From Streptomyces phaeofaciens (lineage in GTDB: Bacteria > Actinomycetota > Actinomycetes > Streptomycetales > Streptomycetaceae), in NCBI RefSeq assembly GCF_014648915.1, contig NZ_BMSA01000030.1, positions 1 through 64,000 on the forward strand: a stretch of DNA of 64,000 bases. The letters are read 5' to 3'. Made by a program: the position numbers and the translations under genes. Positions 33,242-42,692 of this stretch are shown here, one piece after another; position 1 is the stretch's first letter; each line of letters starts with the position of its first letter. The notes beneath the pieces are model-generated. The model did not search any database. It saw only the letters and a program-made list of their open reading frames with translations, and had not been told where the DNA came from.

Positions 33242-34149
33242 CAGCTCTCGTAGTTGAGGTATCGCCAGGCGGACACGATCAGGTTCTGAGCGTCCTTCTC
33301 GTCCCATTTCTGGCCTGTGCCGAAGACCTTCTTCATCTTGTTCGGCTCCACCATGCGCTGGGCGCCAAACCAGGTGCTCGTGAGCTGCCGGTGGATCTCC
33401 AGGAGGCTCGCGCGGACCGCGTCGTCGAAGTCGCCGGCGAGCAAGATCCGGTCTGGCACGTTGTAGACAAGGCACTCGGAGAAGTACGACGGCAGCGCCT
33501 TGATCACGCCCTCCTCCGCCAGGTCGTTCTCCACGTTCTTGAGCACGCGTACCACGACCTTGTACCGACGCTTGGTGTTGGCGTTCTTCTCACGGCCGTT
33601 GGCAAGCTGGAGCTCGGGCCAGTTGATGACCTTCTTGCCGTCACGGCCATAGACGACGCTCCCCTCGTACTGGCCCTTCGGAGCCGTCTGGTCGCGCACT
33701 ACCCATTTGAAGCAGGGCACCACGTCGATGCTTGGACGGCTGCCGGAGACCTCGGGGATGTAGAAAGCGAGGTTGTGGTCCGCGTCCACCGAGCCGAAGT
33801 GATCGGTGAGCGCGACGTGGACTTCCTGGCGAAGCTTCTCCTTGGTCCATGGACCCGTGTAGCCGGGGGGCTGGCCGAACCACCATGCCGCCATCCCGTC
33901 AACGTGGACAGGGTCGTTGAGCTTCACCATGATGTCCACGTCACTGTCGCCGCGGACGTTGGTCTTGTTGGGGTAGGACCCCTTGGCCGCCACCGTGATG
34001 TCGAGGCCCTGGAACGGCACGTGCTGACGGACCGCTTCCTTCACCATGCGTTCCGCACGCTCCAGCCGATCCTGCTCTGAGCGCCCCGGTGGAACCTTCC
34101 ACTTACTGATCAGATCGAGTCGCTGCGCGTTCGTCAGCTGCTTCGCCAT
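33241..34149 (-). CDS. CBASS CD-NTase (cGAS/DncV-like nucleotidyltransferase)
   Basis: 302 residues. Nucleotidyltransferase motif GSYPNKTNVRGDSDVDIMV starts at G57; catalytic acids are D70 and D72, and the third is D142 in RPSIDVVPCFKW. The helical C-terminal half includes KRRYKVVVRVLKNVENDL. Such enzymes make cyclic di- or trinucleotides when a phage is sensed, and these activate Cap15. GGGAGGGG lies before the ATG. The clade, and hence the product, cannot be assigned by eye. Confidence 0.92.
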   Translation of the reverse strand: MAKQLTNAQRLDLISKWKVPPGRSEQDRLERAERMVKEAVRQHVPFQGLDITVAAKGSYPNKTNVRGDSDVDIMVKLNDPVHVDGMAAWWFGQPPGYTGPWTKEKLRQEVHVALTDHFGSVDADHNLAFYIPEVSGSRPSIDVVPCFKWVVRDQTAPKGQYEGSVVYGRDGKKVINWPELQLANGREKNANTKRRYKVVVRVLKNVENDLAEEGVIKALPSYFSECLVYNVPDRILLAGDFDDAVRASLLEIHRQLTSTWFGAQRMVEPNKMKKVFGTGQKWDEKDAQNLIVSAWRYLNYES

Positions 34150-34458
34150 GAACCCCTCCCTGCTTCCCGCCCTACCCCATCGGAAGCCTACGAGCCGGGT
34201 CTGACATTTCTACTCGTAGCGGGTTCCGGTGGCCGTGGCTGAGGGTCTGGCTGACGTCCTGCTGGGCTGTCCTGCGACTGTTCTGTCCGGTCGCCGAAAT
34301 CCGTTCTCCATGGCTCCGGCCAGGTAGAACATGACCTGATGGGAGCTTGGCCGGAGGCCCCCTCGATGCCCCGTCCCAACCCACCCGGCCGACGTCACCT
34401 CCGGCCCGGAAGGCAGCTGACAGGATGACCGTGGCAATCACGCCCGCTCACTGAACCG

Positions 34459-34590
34459 GACGCGGTGTTCGGCGGAGTGGACTTCCACGCGGACACGATC
34501 CACGTCGCTGTCATCGCCGACCGGGGCGGCCACATCCCCCGACGCCGAGTTCCCCACCAGGGCCGCCAGATACGCCGCCGCGATCGCCCG
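34459..34590 (+). mobile_element. Decayed IS110-family transposase fragment
   Basis: The plus strand encodes DAVFGGVDFHADTIHVAVIA then DRGGHIP, the N-terminal catalytic region of IS110-type transposases (GGVDTHADT-like). At 34540 one extra C shifts the frame, after which DAEFPTRAARYAAAIA continues the family pattern. No other part of the transposase is present. It lies in the 560-bp gap between CBASS and the chaperone operon (34150-34712), which otherwise holds no gene. Confidence 0.65.
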
Positions 34591-34653
34591 CAGTCGCAGG
34601 GCCTCCTGCGCCGACGGCGACAGATGCCGCGCGTCCCCCACCAGATCGCTCAC
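34576..34653 (-). mobile_element. Possible IS630-like transposase N-terminal remnant
   Basis: The minus strand from 34653 reads MSDLVGDARHLSPSAQEALR then LRAIAA, which resembles the N-terminal helices of IS630-type transposases (LSP-AQE-LR-RA). The similarity ends where the IS110 remnant begins on the opposite strand, so the site may be an insertion scar. Short and uncertain. Confidence 0.35.
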
Positions 34654-34712
34654 ACCCCACGAAGGGCCCAGAACCCGAAACGCTTCTGATCAATAGCGCC
34701 CGGTGGCGGCCC

Positions 34713-36758
34713 TTACCCCCGCCCCCGCGGCGCCACACAGGTACGTTCGGTGAAGAACCAGCCCCCTTTGGAGCAGGTGGCACCCAGAACCCGGCCCTTC
34801 TCCCGGAGCCAGGGATAACGGCCTTGCAATTCCGCAAAGTTGTCGTTCGTCACGACCGTCGCGCCGGATTCATCCGCGATGACTGCCACGAGCGCGTCGC
34901 CCTTGCCCTCGGTGCCGGCTGGCGGCTGGATAATGTCTCCCTTGCTGAGGGCGGCCTCCACGGCCTCACGTTCCGCGTTTGCGACCTTGTGCCGGAAACT
35001 GGCGTCGACCACGACATGAATGTCGGCCTGCGGGTACTTCTTGGCCAGCGCCGCCCGCGCGGCCTGAAGCTGAGAGAAACTCGGGTGATCGTCGTCTTCG
35101 TAGACCCCCGGGCGAACCGGTGAATGACCGATCCAGGCGAGGTTGGAGCCGTCGACGACTATGGTGTGCGGGCCACCGTCGAGCGGCACCGACCGCGCCT
35201 TCGGAGGCGCGGGAACGGGGCGGGTGCCTGCGGCCGAGGCTGCCGTCCCGAGGGGGTCCGGATTCGAGTTGCCCTTCAGCAGGCGGTCCAGCTCTTCTCG
35301 AACCTCGGGCGTGGGGCCACCCGAACCGAAGCTCTCGACCTCTTGGTCGACCACGACCTCGCCCGTGTGCTCCAGGGTGGCCTTGACGTGGAGCAGGCCG
35401 TTGGAGTCGTACGTGTACTCCAGGTCGAAGCGGGACTCGTCGCGGACCCGCGGCGTGGGGTACGTGAGGGTAAGTTCGGTGAGCTGCACATTGTCGCGGT
35501 GGGCGAGCTCCTTGTCCGGGTCGCCCTCCCAAATCTCCACGGACAGCTTCCGCGCGTGGTCCTTCTGCGGCGTGTAGCTCTTGCGCTCCTTCCAGGGCAG
35601 CGGCGAGTTCCTGGGGATGATCTGGCTGAACCGCTTGCGTCCCGAGGAGTCCTTGACCATCGTGCCGAGGGCATGGCTGGTGGCGACCTGGATGACTCCT
35701 TCGGTCTCACCGGCGAGCACAGCCGCCGCGATCGACGCGCCGCGCGCTACCGCTGTCATCGGATCGCACAGTTCGGTAGGCACGGGCTCCGTCTGGAGTG
35801 CCTCGGCGACCGCGGCCCGCACGCTGGGGATCTGGCTCGTACCGCCGATCATGAGGATCTCGTCCACGTCGAGCGGGGCCATGTGCAGGTCCTTCAGGCA
35901 CTGCTCCACAGGCCCGAGGGCGCGGTCGACGAGGTCGCCGATCGCCTCCTCCAGTTCGCCCTGGTGGATCTCGACACCGACACCGTCGGGGGTGACCACC
36001 ATGACGGACGGCTGGGAGGAAAGCAGGATCTTGTTCCGCTCCACGTCCAGCCGGAACTGGCGCTCCTGTGCCGGAGTCCAGGCCCTGCGCGCAGGCGCTC
36101 GCTCAAGCACGAGCTCACGCAGCCGCCGGTCGATCTCCAGGCCGCCGAGCTCTGTCACTCCGCGTGACGCGCGCTCCTCGAAGAACCCGTCCGAGTAGTC
36201 GAGCACGGTCACATCGATGGTGCCGCCGCCCCAGTCGAAGACCAGGATCTGGGAGTCCTCGCGGAAGTCGTGGACATACGAGATGGCAGCCGCTGTCGGC
36301 TCGTTGAGCAGAGCCTGGACCTCGATGCCGGCGAACCGCGCCGCTGCCCTGGTCCGATACCGGGCGGCGCCCGTCGCGTTGGCGGGCACAGTAATGACGG
36401 CGCGATCGATGTCGGTGAGGTTGTGCTGGGCGCCGTCGCGCATGGCGGTGAATACACCCGCCGCGACGGTGGTCGCCGCGAAGCGTCTGCTCTGGATGGT
36501 CACGTACTCGTCGCTCTTGAGGAGACGCTTGCAGGCTTCGGCCGCCTCCTCGGAGCGGAGCTTGGCCTCCCAGCCGAACAAGGGGCCGCGCCGAAGCGAG
36601 CTGACACCCACGACCGAGGGGAAGAGCTGCTCAAACCCGGGCCGCCGCCAGTCTGCATCGATATGGTGGGCGTCGAGTGGCAGTACCTCGGCGTCGTCGC
36701 CCTGCCACTGGGCCACGACGGAATTGGTCGTACCGAAGTCAATTCCTGTCGAGGTCAC
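34713..36758 (-). CDS. Hsp70 (DnaK-like) chaperone fused to a NYN ribonuclease domain
   Basis: 681 residues. ATPase domain: phosphate-1 GIDFGTTNSVV (5-15), phosphate-2 VFDWGGGTIDV (173-183), adenosine motif MIGGTSQIPSV (303-313). A substrate-binding beta domain follows at about 356-475. The helical lid is missing; instead, after a linker, residues 531-670 form a Zc3h12a/Regnase-like NYN (PIN) domain with VVDGSN (D536), VVVDAS (D585), KGDALVA (D621) and VTNDNF (D639), the expected metal-binding acids. Last gene of a four-gene operon, overlapping the GrpE-like gene by 4 bp. Probably an RNase whose activity is gated by the chaperone cycle (inference). Confidence 0.85.
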   Translation of the reverse strand: MTSTGIDFGTTNSVVAQWQGDDAEVLPLDAHHIDADWRRPGFEQLFPSVVGVSSLRRGPLFGWEAKLRSEEAAEACKRLLKSDEYVTIQSRRFAATTVAAGVFTAMRDGAQHNLTDIDRAVITVPANATGAARYRTRAAARFAGIEVQALLNEPTAAAISYVHDFREDSQILVFDWGGGTIDVTVLDYSDGFFEERASRGVTELGGLEIDRRLRELVLERAPARRAWTPAQERQFRLDVERNKILLSSQPSVMVVTPDGVGVEIHQGELEEAIGDLVDRALGPVEQCLKDLHMAPLDVDEILMIGGTSQIPSVRAAVAEALQTEPVPTELCDPMTAVARGASIAAAVLAGETEGVIQVATSHALGTMVKDSSGRKRFSQIIPRNSPLPWKERKSYTPQKDHARKLSVEIWEGDPDKELAHRDNVQLTELTLTYPTPRVRDESRFDLEYTYDSNGLLHVKATLEHTGEVVVDQEVESFGSGGPTPEVREELDRLLKGNSNPDPLGTAASAAGTRPVPAPPKARSVPLDGGPHTIVVDGSNLAWIGHSPVRPGVYEDDDHPSFSQLQAARAALAKKYPQADIHVVVDASFRHKVANAEREAVEAALSKGDIIQPPAGTEGKGDALVAVIADESGATVVTNDNFAELQGRYPWLREKGRVLGATCSKGGWFFTERTCVAPRGRG

Positions 36759-37357
36759 TTGGCATCGTCTCCCCGCACGTCCGCCGCACTGGTCCCGTCA
36801 CGCTCCGCCAGGATCCTCGGGGCTGGGATGCGGCGGAGTTGGCCGGCAAGCAGCAGCTTGTCCGTCGCCTGGTCCACGTAGGCCGGCCGGAGCAGCTCGA
36901 ATCCCTCACCTTCGCCCTCGACGACGACGAAGAGCTCCTGCTCGTCGGCCTCCTCGACCACACGGACCCCCATGTCGATGAGGGAGGCGCGCACCGCCCG
37001 GCGGATGGCCTTCGCTCCCTGTTCGGGCGTGCTCGCGAGGACGTCGGTCTCAACCAGCCGCGCGATGTGCTCGTCCCGCGTCCTGAATGCCTCCAGCACC
37101 CCCTGACGCAGCGCCGCGTTGACTGTGGCGGGGGTCGGACGGGCGTCCTGCGGAAGCTGCGCGATCAGCTCCGAAGCTCGCTCGGTGAATCGGGCGAGGA
37201 GCTGCGCCGGATGAAGGAGTTCCTCGGGCCTGAGGGTGCGCAGTTTCATGTCCGCCGCGAACTCCTGGTTCTCCTTGCGGCGGGTCCGCCCCGTGGGCTT
37301 CTTGGCCTGTCCGACCGCGTTCGGGCTGCTCTTGCGGCGTGTGGACTCGCTGCTCAT
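36755..37357 (-). CDS. GrpE-like nucleotide-exchange factor
   Basis: 200 residues: basic N-terminal tail, a long helical middle (RPEELLHPAQLLARFTERAS, then GVLEAFRTRDEHIARLVETD) and a C-terminal beta segment FELLRPAYVDQATDKLLLAG that resembles the GrpE beta domain (xxLRPAxVD). Lacks the full GrpE signature, so the call is moderate. Position strengthens it: it overlaps both the Hsp70-NYN gene and the TPR/J-like gene by 4 bp, so it would supply nucleotide exchange to that Hsp70. Confidence 0.55.
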   Translation of the reverse strand: MSSESTRRKSSPNAVGQAKKPTGRTRRKENQEFAADMKLRTLRPEELLHPAQLLARFTERASELIAQLPQDARPTPATVNAALRQGVLEAFRTRDEHIARLVETDVLASTPEQGAKAIRRAVRASLIDMGVRVVEEADEQELFVVVEGEGEGFELLRPAYVDQATDKLLLAGQLRRIPAPRILAERDGTSAADVRGDDAK

Positions 37358-39078
37358 GAAGTCGTCCTGTGGTCGTGATCGGGGCGCCGGGGCGCAGTCA
37401 GCAAGGTGGGGAGAAGATCGGCGATCGCCCGGTTGCGTATCGCCGCGAGGTCAGCGTCGGCCCGGTGCGTGGTCCGGCGCGGCATCGCGACGGGTCCCGG
37501 CGTCAGGGACCTCGGTCGCACCGTGGGCAGTCGCAGGGACGCAGGGTCCAGCGGCAGCACGAAGAAGTCGGACCAGTCCTCGGTCCGTTCGGCCTGCTCA
37601 ATCCGGCGCTTCGCCCAGTTGGCCTGCGCCGCCAGGTCGAGGTCGTCCCGGTCGGCCCGTCTGCGCTCGCGCCACTGGTGCTTCCACTGCTCACTCTTGT
37701 GCGGCAGCCCCAGCTCCAGATACGGATTGGCCGGCTGGTCCCGATCGTTGCGCCTGGTTCCCCGCCGACGGTCCAGCAGAGCCAGGTTCTCCTCGACCCG
37801 CCGGTCGGTTCGGGCGACACGCGCCAGCGAGACGTAGGCGAGGTCGAGATCGTCATTGAGCAGAGCAAGGTAGGCGAACATGTTCCACGCCTCGGCCGCG
37901 TGCTCGGCTGACGCGCCTTCGTGATCGACGAGCTTGTCCACCTGTGCCTGGGCTTTCTTCCTCTCGCCCTGGCAGATCAGGTCGTAGGCGTGCCGCAGCG
38001 CCACGAGGGCGTAGAACGGCCCGCGCGCCGGATTTACCGCGGCCCTCGGCTCCCACAGGGAGCACATCAGCCGCCACAGCCCGCGGTCGGCGGGGATGCT
38101 CGGGTCCCAGGAGCCCGTGACAGCGCCATCACGCACCTTGCGCAGGCGAAGCACCAGCTCGCGAGGCAGCAGCCTCTCGAGTTCCTTGAGGACGTCCGTC
38201 TCACCATCCGCGACACGCAGGAGCAGGTCGTAGAGGCTGCCCGGTGCCGGCTGGACCGGGTCGCCCGCCAGGAACGCCTCCCGCTCGCCGGGCTCGTCCC
38301 AGCCGAGCGAGCGGGCAAGGGCGGCATCCGTCTTCTCCGGTGCGAGCCTGGCAAGTAGGTAACGCTGTTCACCTGCGTCCGCCCGCAGGGCCCACGGCTG
38401 ATGGCCGCGGTCCAATACGCCTGCCTCGATCAGGTCGTCGATGATGCCGAGGGGCGCCCAGGGGACGATGGCCCCCAGATGGTGCGTGGACAGCTCTTTC
38501 AGGTTCCTCCGGGCAACAGCCTGCTGAAGCGCGAAAGCCCCGGTGGGATCCGCCTCGGCAAGGATGTTGTCCGTGCCAAGGTCAGCCGCCGGGACCGCTC
38601 CCATGATCACCGCGAGTCGGCGCTCACCAACGGGGGACAGCCAGGGCAGGCCGACTTCGTAGACGGTGGAGAGCACGGCGGCGGTCTGCTCGACGGCCCG
38701 GCCCGGTTCAACGGCTTCGAGCAGGGCCTTAACGGCGTGGACAAGTTGGGGCGTCGGCTGTCCGCCCAGACAGGAACGAACGGTGTCGGCGCCCCACCTC
38801 AGGGTTTCGTCCTCGGCGTTCGTGGACTCCAGCAGCCCGCGCAGCACATCCTCGACACGCGCCACCGCCTCCGCACCGAAGACCCCAGCCCTGCGCCATT
38901 TGCGCAACGCGAATCCGTCGACCACGCCCCCGGAACTGGTGACCGCGGCGGAGCGTCGGGCGGACCGCCGCGCCCGCCACGCCTCGACCATCTCAGCGCG
39001 TGTCATCGACTCCGTAAACGGCGGTGCCCCCGCTCCGAATCCACCGATCCGATCGGCCGAAGCGTCCTCGTTCCCCAT
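37354..39078 (-). CDS. Helical TPR-like protein with degenerate J-like region
   Basis: 574 residues. The middle (about 100-440) is helical and repeat-like, with TPR-type pairs such as GPFYALVALRHAYDLICQGE and AEAWNMFAYLALLNDDLDLA. Residues 451-500 read NPYLELGLPHKSEQWKHQWR, then ERRRADRDD, then LDLAAQANWAKRRIEQAER. The spacing of helices I, II and III matches a J-domain, but the HPD tripeptide is replaced (RADRD). GGAGC precedes the ATG. Overlaps the GrpE-like gene. A modified J co-chaperone for the Hsp70-NYN protein is the best reading; a plain TPR scaffold is the alternative. Confidence 0.5.
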   Translation of the reverse strand: MGNEDASADRIGGFGAGAPPFTESMTRAEMVEAWRARRSARRSAAVTSSGGVVDGFALRKWRRAGVFGAEAVARVEDVLRGLLESTNAEDETLRWGADTVRSCLGGQPTPQLVHAVKALLEAVEPGRAVEQTAAVLSTVYEVGLPWLSPVGERRLAVIMGAVPAADLGTDNILAEADPTGAFALQQAVARRNLKELSTHHLGAIVPWAPLGIIDDLIEAGVLDRGHQPWALRADAGEQRYLLARLAPEKTDAALARSLGWDEPGEREAFLAGDPVQPAPGSLYDLLLRVADGETDVLKELERLLPRELVLRLRKVRDGAVTGSWDPSIPADRGLWRLMCSLWEPRAAVNPARGPFYALVALRHAYDLICQGERKKAQAQVDKLVDHEGASAEHAAEAWNMFAYLALLNDDLDLAYVSLARVARTDRRVEENLALLDRRRGTRRNDRDQPANPYLELGLPHKSEQWKHQWRERRRADRDDLDLAAQANWAKRRIEQAERTEDWSDFFVLPLDPASLRLPTVRPRSLTPGPVAMPRRTTHRADADLAAIRNRAIADLLPTLLTAPRRPDHDHRTTS

Positions 39079-39155
39079 GCGCTCCGCTCGTCTCCCGCGT
39101 TCGCAACCTGCATCGTATTTTGACAGGTCTTCTCAGATGGCGGCAGGCACCCTCA

Positions 39156-42100
39156 CTAGGGGGCGATGTGCCGCGCGCCTGGCCCAGCCCAGGTCCCGTC
39201 GGCTCGCCAGGTGAGGAGCGCGCTGAAAGCGCCATCGACCGCGTCAACCACCCATGGCTCCGCCGGTTCGCCGCCCAACACGACGACGAGGAACTCCGCC
39301 TGGCCTTCCGTACGCAGGTGGGACACCTCCATGAGGTGAAGCACTGACTCCCGGATGGACGGGTACGTGCTGTCCTCGCTGCCCAGTACGTCGAAAAGCA
39401 CGGTCCCGTCAGCCCGCGTGCACCAGGCGTCCACGAAAGCGCTCTCCCCGACCTCCGACGCACTGTCGTAGAGGTCGGCGAGCAGGCGGTGCCGGAGCGC
39501 TTCGTGGGACCGGTCCGACCGCGCCGCCACCGTGCGGGCGACCACCAGGTGTTCCAGGTTGCTGCTCGCTGCGGCCGGCTGGTCTTCCTTCGCCTGCTCC
39601 TCTTCGACGAGCAGGGGTGCCGGGTCGGTGGGGGACATGGTCGTCCTTCGGGGCTCGGGAAGGGAGTCGGTGACGGCCGGCGGTTTGCGGTAGTCCGTAC
39701 CAGGTTCGCGCACGGTCAGCAGGGAGCGGCCGTCGGGCGAGAGCCGCCACTGGAAGTGGCTGCCCTTGACGATGACACGGGTCTCGAACAACTCGATATC
39801 CGCAGTCCGCAGATCATCGGCGAGCGCTCCACGCATCGCGCGTACGAAGGTTTCATCGGCCATACCGCGAATCTGCCCCACCCGCTCGTATCCGGCGCAG
39901 GCGGAGGCGGTGGCGTGCACCGCTTCTGCGTCGAGCAGGCGGACCGGTTCCTCGGCACCGAGCAGTGGTCCACTCTCCCTCACCGGCGCGGTCAGCGCCG
40001 ATCTCCGCGCGGCCCGGGCATCCTTGCCCACCCGGGAAACGACGCCCTCCTCGAACTGCGCGAAGCTCCGCTCCGCGTGCACCGCGTCGTAGCCCGTGAT
40101 CGTGTCGGCCTCGGGACTGAGCACGATGCGGAATCCCTCGAGGTCTAGCACCCAGGTGCCGTCTGCGGCGCGCAGGTGCCGGGCCCGCTCGACGAACGCG
40201 GCCAGCATGGTGTGCAATTCCACCGCCGCTTCGCGTAGGCCGCCCCGGTGCCGTACGACGAAGGCCCCGCACGCCCCCGAGCTGACCCGCACGGCGGCAC
40301 GCTGCCGCGCATCGAGGTTGAGACGGCCCTGGTCCTGCGCACCGACGATTGGAGCAAGCCGCCGGGGCTGGGCCACGACCACCGGTTCAGCCGTGCGGAA
40401 GCCCCCGCAGGGGGCCGTCCTGCACCACTTGTCTGGGTGGTGAGTGGAATGGGTGCACGGAGTCCCGTCAGCGAAGTACCTGCTGCACAGGCTCGCTGCA
40501 GGATCCGCGACCGAGCCTTCCGCCTCATGAGGGGACGGCGAAGGAGCGGATGTGGCAGTGAGGGCGGGAACGCGGTCCGGGCCTCCGATCTGCGGGGGCA
40601 GGGGCAGGGCGTGGACGACGGTCAGCGACTGGGTACATCGCGTCAGCGCGACATACAAATGCCTCGGGCCTACAGCCTCGTCTGTGACGATCTCGGCAGG
40701 CTCCACCACGACGACGTGGTCGAACTCGAGACCCTTCACCTCAGTCGGGGTGAGGACGGCAAGGTTCCCGAGACTCTCCGAACCGAGCGCGCGCGCGATA
40801 TCGCTGGCCCACTCGCCGCCCGGCGGCACGATCACGCCGATCGAGCGTTCATCCGCTCCGGCAGGTGCGCTCGCCCGTAGCCGTGCCACGGCCTCAGCGG
40901 CCAGAGTGCCTACCTCCGCCCCCTGGATCACGGTGACGCCCGCGCCCGTGTCGCGCACTGAGTCGGGCACTGTCACGCCGGGTGCGCAGTGCTCGCCCAG
41001 CCGGGCCACGAAGTCCATGACCTCTCCTGGTACACGGAACCCCGTGAGCAGTTGGGTGACCCGCCATCCTCCCTGGCCGGCGAGCACCGTCCCGAGCCCG
41101 TCCCAGTCCTGGTGGAGGTAGGGCCCGGTCGACTGCGCGAGGTCGCCGAGCACCGTCATCGAACCGCTGGGGCAGCGCCGTGCCAAGGCCCTGGCCTCCA
41201 TCGGTGTGACGTCCTGTGCTTCGTCGATGACCAGGTGCCCGTACACCTTCTGGGGGCGTCCGCCCAGTACGTATTCCAGCTCATCGAGAAGGACCATGTC
41301 TTCGCGGCTCAGTTCCGTCCACGAGCGCGCCGTACGGCTCCCCGGACCGGCTCCTAGGCGGGGTGCGGTGAGCAGATCCTGTTCGGCGGCCGACAGAATG
41401 CCCTCGGCGGCCCGGCTGAGGCTGGCCCCGCCGGAGAACAGGCCCCGCAGAATGTCCTGGGCCGCAAGGCTGGGGCAGATCCGCTTGAGGAGGCGTACGA
41501 CGGGGCGGGCCCTGGCCGTCACGGCCAGGTAGTCGATGTCGGCAGGGCCTGGCAGCAGCCCGACGTAGACATCGGTCAGGTGCTGCGTGATCCGCTGTGT
41601 GCAGCGCTCCCGACGCACCTGGTACGGACTGTCGCCGGCCAGCGCCGCAGCAGCGATCTCCGCTATCTCATCCACAGGGACAACGACTTCGCGCCGGTTC
41701 AGCTCGAAGGTGAAGACCGGCCCGCCCACGAGCGCGGCCAGCCGTTCCACCGAGCTCGTCGTCTCGCAGTCGACGGCCCTGCGCAGCACCGCGGCCATCC
41801 TCGGATCGGCCTTCACCGCGGCGATCGGACGGGGATCTCGGGGCGACGCTGCCGCCGACCAGAGCGCGGGAAGTTCGAGCATCGACACGTCGTCGCTGCC
41901 GAGTTCGGACAGGGTGACGCCCACGTAGTCGAGGAATCCCCGATTAGGGCCGATGACGAGGATTTCCTTGGCGCTCCGGTGCTTGTTGTCCAGCAGCCAG
42001 GTCACGCGGTGCAGGCCGACCGCCGTCTTGCCCGTGCCCGGACCGCCCTGGATCACGAGCACGCCCGCAGGCTCCTCCGCCACGAGCCGAAGCTGTTCCC

Positions 42101-42692
42101 GCTGGATGGTCTCGACGATGTCGTGCATCGAGCCATCACGCGCACGGTCTATCTCGTCGAGGAGCGGATCACGCCACGCCGATTCCTCGGTCCCTGTATC
42201 CGGCGCGTCGACGGCGACCGGTGCCGCCGGTATCTCCGGTACCGCCGGTGGTTCCGCTTCCACCCCGTGGAGATCGAGATAACGCTTGACCACCTGCCGA
42301 TCACAGATGATCTGGCGCAACAGCCGCACCTGCCCCGGATCCCGCTCGCTGGTCAGCCGCCAGTTCACCGCGGCCTGCGAACTCCAGGAGACCACGACGG
42401 GATTCCGCTGCTCGTCGCGCACCACGCGCCGACCAACGTAGAACGTCTCGCGGCCCTCACCCTCGTCGACGTCGGCCCTCATGAAGACGAGGGACTTGCC
42501 TCCGATGTCGAGCGACGCCAGCTCCCGCTCCCAGGTCCGCCGGGCATCGATGGAGTCCTTGCCGCTGGCCGCGACGTCGAGGCCGCTCAGCTCCGACGCC
42601 TCCTGCCGGGCCCGCTCCAGGCAGGAATACGCGCGGTCGACCGCACGCTGTTCAGCAGCAAGCACAGTTGCACGTCGGGTGCGCTTCGGCAT
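39156..42692 (-). CDS. HelD-like SF1 helicase with novel C-terminal region
   Basis: 1178 residues from the ATG at 42692 with a GGAGGGGGAAGAG RBS region. Helicase motifs: Walker A GGPGTGKTAVGL (about 216), Walker B VIDEAQD (about 488), VLGDLAQS, LLTGFRVPGEVMDF, TEVKGLEFDHVVVVEP and LYVALTRCTQSLTV. The N-terminal WERELASLDIGGKSLVFMRAD coiled coil is HelD-like (HelD recycles stalled RNA polymerase). Unlike the roughly 750-aa HelD, it continues for about 430 residues with a Cys/His cluster at about 734-765 (CSRYFADGTPC...HSTHH...WCRTAPC) and unrecognised domains. It heads the chaperone operon, 77 bp upstream of the TPR gene. Confidence 0.82.
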   Translation of the reverse strand: MPKRTRRATVLAAEQRAVDRAYSCLERARQEASELSGLDVAASGKDSIDARRTWERELASLDIGGKSLVFMRADVDEGEGRETFYVGRRVVRDEQRNPVVVSWSSQAAVNWRLTSERDPGQVRLLRQIICDRQVVKRYLDLHGVEAEPPAVPEIPAAPVAVDAPDTGTEESAWRDPLLDEIDRARDGSMHDIVETIQREQLRLVAEEPAGVLVIQGGPGTGKTAVGLHRVTWLLDNKHRSAKEILVIGPNRGFLDYVGVTLSELGSDDVSMLELPALWSAAASPRDPRPIAAVKADPRMAAVLRRAVDCETTSSVERLAALVGGPVFTFELNRREVVVPVDEIAEIAAAALAGDSPYQVRRERCTQRITQHLTDVYVGLLPGPADIDYLAVTARARPVVRLLKRICPSLAAQDILRGLFSGGASLSRAAEGILSAAEQDLLTAPRLGAGPGSRTARSWTELSREDMVLLDELEYVLGGRPQKVYGHLVIDEAQDVTPMEARALARRCPSGSMTVLGDLAQSTGPYLHQDWDGLGTVLAGQGGWRVTQLLTGFRVPGEVMDFVARLGEHCAPGVTVPDSVRDTGAGVTVIQGAEVGTLAAEAVARLRASAPAGADERSIGVIVPPGGEWASDIARALGSESLGNLAVLTPTEVKGLEFDHVVVVEPAEIVTDEAVGPRHLYVALTRCTQSLTVVHALPLPPQIGGPDRVPALTATSAPSPSPHEAEGSVADPAASLCSRYFADGTPCTHSTHHPDKWCRTAPCGGFRTAEPVVVAQPRRLAPIVGAQDQGRLNLDARQRAAVRVSSGACGAFVVRHRGGLREAAVELHTMLAAFVERARHLRAADGTWVLDLEGFRIVLSPEADTITGYDAVHAERSFAQFEEGVVSRVGKDARAARRSALTAPVRESGPLLGAEEPVRLLDAEAVHATASACAGYERVGQIRGMADETFVRAMRGALADDLRTADIELFETRVIVKGSHFQWRLSPDGRSLLTVREPGTDYRKPPAVTDSLPEPRRTTMSPTDPAPLLVEEEQAKEDQPAAASSNLEHLVVARTVAARSDRSHEALRHRLLADLYDSASEVGESAFVDAWCTRADGTVLFDVLGSEDSTYPSIRESVLHLMEVSHLRTEGQAEFLVVVLGGEPAEPWVVDAVDGAFSALLTWRADGTWAGPGARHIAP

